This document shows positions 62,093-64,000 of a DNA stretch of 64,000 nt, piece by piece. Under the pieces are notes generated by a model. That model had not been told where the DNA came from. It was given only the letters and a program-made list of their open reading frames with translations, and ran no database searches. The stretch's first letter is position 1; the number at the start of each line of letters is the position of its first letter. A program made the translations under genes and the position numbers. The DNA comes from Limosilactobacillus reuteri (lineage in GTDB: Bacteria > Bacillota > Bacilli > Lactobacillales > Lactobacillaceae): the NCBI RefSeq assembly GCF_034259105.1, contig NZ_CP139478.1, positions 968,001-1,032,000 of the forward strand. Reading direction: 5' to 3'.

Positions 62093-63178
62093 GTGACAGC
62101 ACGATACCTAATATTTGAAGATGGCTCAATTTTCGCTGGCGAAGGTTTTGGTTCACCAGCTGTTACTTTTGGTGAGGTTGTTTTTAATACCAGTATGACT
62201 GGTTACCAAGAAATCATCACTAATCAGGTTTACAATAACCAAATTGTCGTTTTTACCCAGCCAAATATTGGAAGTTATGGGATTCAACGTAATATCTATG
62301 AATCAATTGTACCGACAATTAAAGGAATTATTGTTCGTTCACTTGCTGATGCTGGAACTAATGATAACGGACGCCAATTGACTCTTGATAAATACCTTCA
62401 ACAAATGAACATTCCGGGAATCACTAATATTGATACACGGGCAGTAGTTCATAAATTAAGAAAAGCTGGAAAACCATTAAAGGGAAGCATTGTTCCAGTT
62501 CCAGATGACCACGCTTTTGACCAGCTTCATGCGACTGTTTTAACGAACCAGCAAGTTGCTCAAGTCTCTACTCCTAAACCATATCCTAATCCCGGAATTG
62601 GGTTAAGTGTTGTTGTGATTGACTTTGGATTAAAGAACGGAATATTACGGGAATTGAGTCGACGAAAATGTAATATTACTGTCTTACCATATACTGCAAC
62701 GGCTGAAGAAATATTACGGTTAGATCCTGATGGGGTTGTACTTTCGAGTGGTCCAGGGAATCCCAATAATGTTCGTAAGTCAGTCCTGGAAATGATTCGT
62801 AATGTCCAAACTAAAGTACCAATGTTTGCTATTGGACTGGGCCATGAATTATTTGGAATCGCCAACGGAGCAAATGTCCAGCAAATTCCAGTTGAACATC
62901 ATGGCATGAACCATCCAATTCATGAAATCATTACTGACCACATTATCTATGCAACCCAGGCGGAGGGTTATCTAATTAATCGTAATTCAGTTGACCGCTC
63001 CCAGCTTTTTATTACGTATGTTGATATGCTTGATAATAGTGTTCAAGGGCTTCGTCATCGTCGTTACCCAGCATTTTCAGTTCAATTCTTTCCCGATGGT
63101 GCACCGGGGCCTGATGAAACTGATGGCTTATTTGATGAATTCATCGATACAATGAATAGGAGGGGAGATCGTCATTAA
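62093..63178 (+). CDS. carA: carbamoyl-phosphate synthase small-chain homologue lacking the glutaminase triad
   Basis: The 361-aa protein has the CarA layout: N-terminal domain MTARYLIFEDGSIFAGEGFG with FNTSMTGYQEIITNQVY, and a C-terminal GATase-like domain starting VVIDFGLKNGILREL. The nucleophile Cys of GICLGHQ is Gly248 (AIGLGHEL), and the HPE of the triad is FPD (Phe333, Asp335). It therefore cannot hydrolyse glutamine in the normal way. GTG 62093 has AGGAGAG upstream. The stop overlaps the next gene as TAATG. It may be a pseudoenzyme or regulatory subunit, or the partner may use free ammonia. Confidence 0.9.
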   Translation: MTARYLIFEDGSIFAGEGFGSPAVTFGEVVFNTSMTGYQEIITNQVYNNQIVVFTQPNIGSYGIQRNIYESIVPTIKGIIVRSLADAGTNDNGRQLTLDKYLQQMNIPGITNIDTRAVVHKLRKAGKPLKGSIVPVPDDHAFDQLHATVLTNQQVAQVSTPKPYPNPGIGLSVVVIDFGLKNGILRELSRRKCNITVLPYTATAEEILRLDPDGVVLSSGPGNPNNVRKSVLEMIRNVQTKVPMFAIGLGHELFGIANGANVQQIPVEHHGMNHPIHEIITDHIIYATQAEGYLINRNSVDRSQLFITYVDMLDNSVQGLRHRRYPAFSVQFFPDGAPGPDETDGLFDEFIDTMNRRGDRH

Positions 63179-64000
63179 TGGAAAAGTTGAAATCAGTATT
63201 AATTATTGGAGCGGGAGCCAACGATGTTCAGCATGGAGATGAACTCGACTCTGCTATCTATCGGGTATCACGCGTTTTTAAACAAATGAGGATAAAGACT
63301 ATCTTGGCAGACGATAACCCATTTTCGGTAAGCTTAGAAAATGTTGATCACGGTTGTATTGTCCCATTAAGAGTCGAGAGCCTAGTAGATATTATTAATA
63401 AATTTCATCCAGACGCAATCCTACCTACTTTAGGTAATCGTCGAGCTTTTGAGCTTACCCAAGAATTACTAGAAAAAGGGATTATTCGTAAAGAAAATAT
63501 TCAACTGCTAGGGATTCCTGAAGCAACTATTCGTCAAATTAATAGTGCTGTTTTGCTTGAACGAACGCTTCGACAAATGGAAGCACCAGTTAAGAAAATC
63601 GTAACGGTTAATAATTATCAGGATGCTTTGGATGAGGCAACTAAACTAGGGTATCCAGTTATTATCAGGTCAGTATTACCTAAGAGTAGCAGTACGCGTA
63701 AAATTGTGCATGATCGAAGTGAATTGGCAGATGCAGTAAAGGTTTGCTTAAGCCAGTCGCGGGCAGAACAAGTAGTAGTTCAGCAAAGTCTTGCCGGCTA
63801 TAAGGAAATTGAAGTCGTTGTTCAACGTGATAGTTCTGGAACAATGATGATGTTGTCAATGATTGAAGATATGGACCCAATCGGTATTCATGCTGGTGAT
63901 TCAATTGCCTTCAATCCTGTCCAGACACTTCTCGATCGGCAGATTCAAGATATTCGGGATACGGCTTTTGCTATTACCCGCAAATTAAGAATTGTCGGCA
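63178..64000 (+). CDS. carB: carbamoyl-phosphate synthase large-chain homologue, divergent (partial, 5' end)
   Basis: 274 codons are in the window. VLIIGAG, ILPTLGNRRAFEL, LGYPVIIRS, KEIEVVVQRD, SMIEDMDPIGIHAGDSIAF and PVQTLLDRQIQDIRD all place it in the CarB family. However, the ATP-grasp glycine loop RPSFTMGGSGGGIAYN is replaced by RSVLPKSSSTRKIVHD (Arg164-Asp179) and the N-terminal GQACEFDYSG block is VQHGDELDSA. The first ATP site is thus poorly conserved. ATG 63178 overlaps the carA stop. The second half lies outside the window. Confidence 0.88.
   Translation, partial: MEKLKSVLIIGAGANDVQHGDELDSAIYRVSRVFKQMRIKTILADDNPFSVSLENVDHGCIVPLRVESLVDIINKFHPDAILPTLGNRRAFELTQELLEKGIIRKENIQLLGIPEATIRQINSAVLLERTLRQMEAPVKKIVTVNNYQDALDEATKLGYPVIIRSVLPKSSSTRKIVHDRSELADAVKVCLSQSRAEQVVVQQSLAGYKEIEVVVQRDSSGTMMMLSMIEDMDPIGIHAGDSIAFNPVQTLLDRQIQDIRDTAFAITRKLRIVG

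Overview
The window looks like chromosome from a low-GC heterofermentative lactobacillus. Gene content and intergenic repeat style are most like Limosilactobacillus reuteri, but this is inferred from memory of the genus, not from a search. Support comes from Bacillota-type gene orders (dinG..dnaD..ponA-recU / ypsA-gpsB-rnpB-rlmL; lspA-rluD-carA), a mevalonate pathway, a SUF system of the SufCDSUB type, class B RNase P RNA, and lactobacillar IS30 and ISL3 elements.

Layout. 1-410: tail of a membrane protein and a 41-aa membrane peptide. 413-1357: nucleoside hydrolase. 1366-4996: FMN riboswitch and ribDE-ribBA-ribH. 5001-10360: two copies of an intergenic repeat around a potassium channel, a YfhO-type giant membrane protein and an MFS carrier. 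10374-13963: orphan sigma factor (ComX/SigH-like) and a menI / menBE module. 13964-16609: an ISL3 element with an IS30 element inside it, both within the terminator that once followed menE. 16766-19130: feoA-feoB-Cys-rich protein, with a nonsense codon in feoB. 19353-25792: suf operon, sufT-like gene and an Rgg-like regulator, then a terminator hairpin followed by a class C group II intron (25851-about 27755). 27752-30003: orphan response regulator, cytochrome b5-like protein, HAD phosphatase. 30147-37233: rsmF-SPFH-lytSR, lrgAB-ldh. 37236-42907: third repeat copy, ROK sugar kinase, LacI repressor, alpha-galactosidase with readable operators, second IS30. 42950-47637: YagU-like protein and the mevalonate operon. 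47853-61101: dinG, dnaD, pbp1a, recU, ypsA, gpsB, rnpB, nrdI, rlmL, RNase HI, ebsA, lspA. 61105-64000: rluD, carA and the start of carB.

How the genes work together. The rib operon would make riboflavin from GTP and ribulose 5-phosphate under FMN control, but the deaminase domain of RibD has Tyr where a zinc-binding Cys is expected. Suf genes build Fe-S clusters and feo genes import ferrous iron, but feoB is interrupted by a TGA in its G domain. LytSR probably controls lrgAB, which are co-oriented with an L-lactate dehydrogenase, so a pyruvate/lactate circuit is likely. Mevalonate genes supply IPP for cell-wall lipid carriers.

The most unusual signals are a CarA that lacks all three glutaminase catalytic residues, next to a CarB whose first ATP-grasp glycine loop is gone; the RibD and FeoB lesions; a convergent-gene repeat with compensatory stem changes and copy-specific outer arms; and a terminator split by an ISL3 insertion with a perfect 8-bp duplication. 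No CRISPR array, prophage or tRNA was seen.
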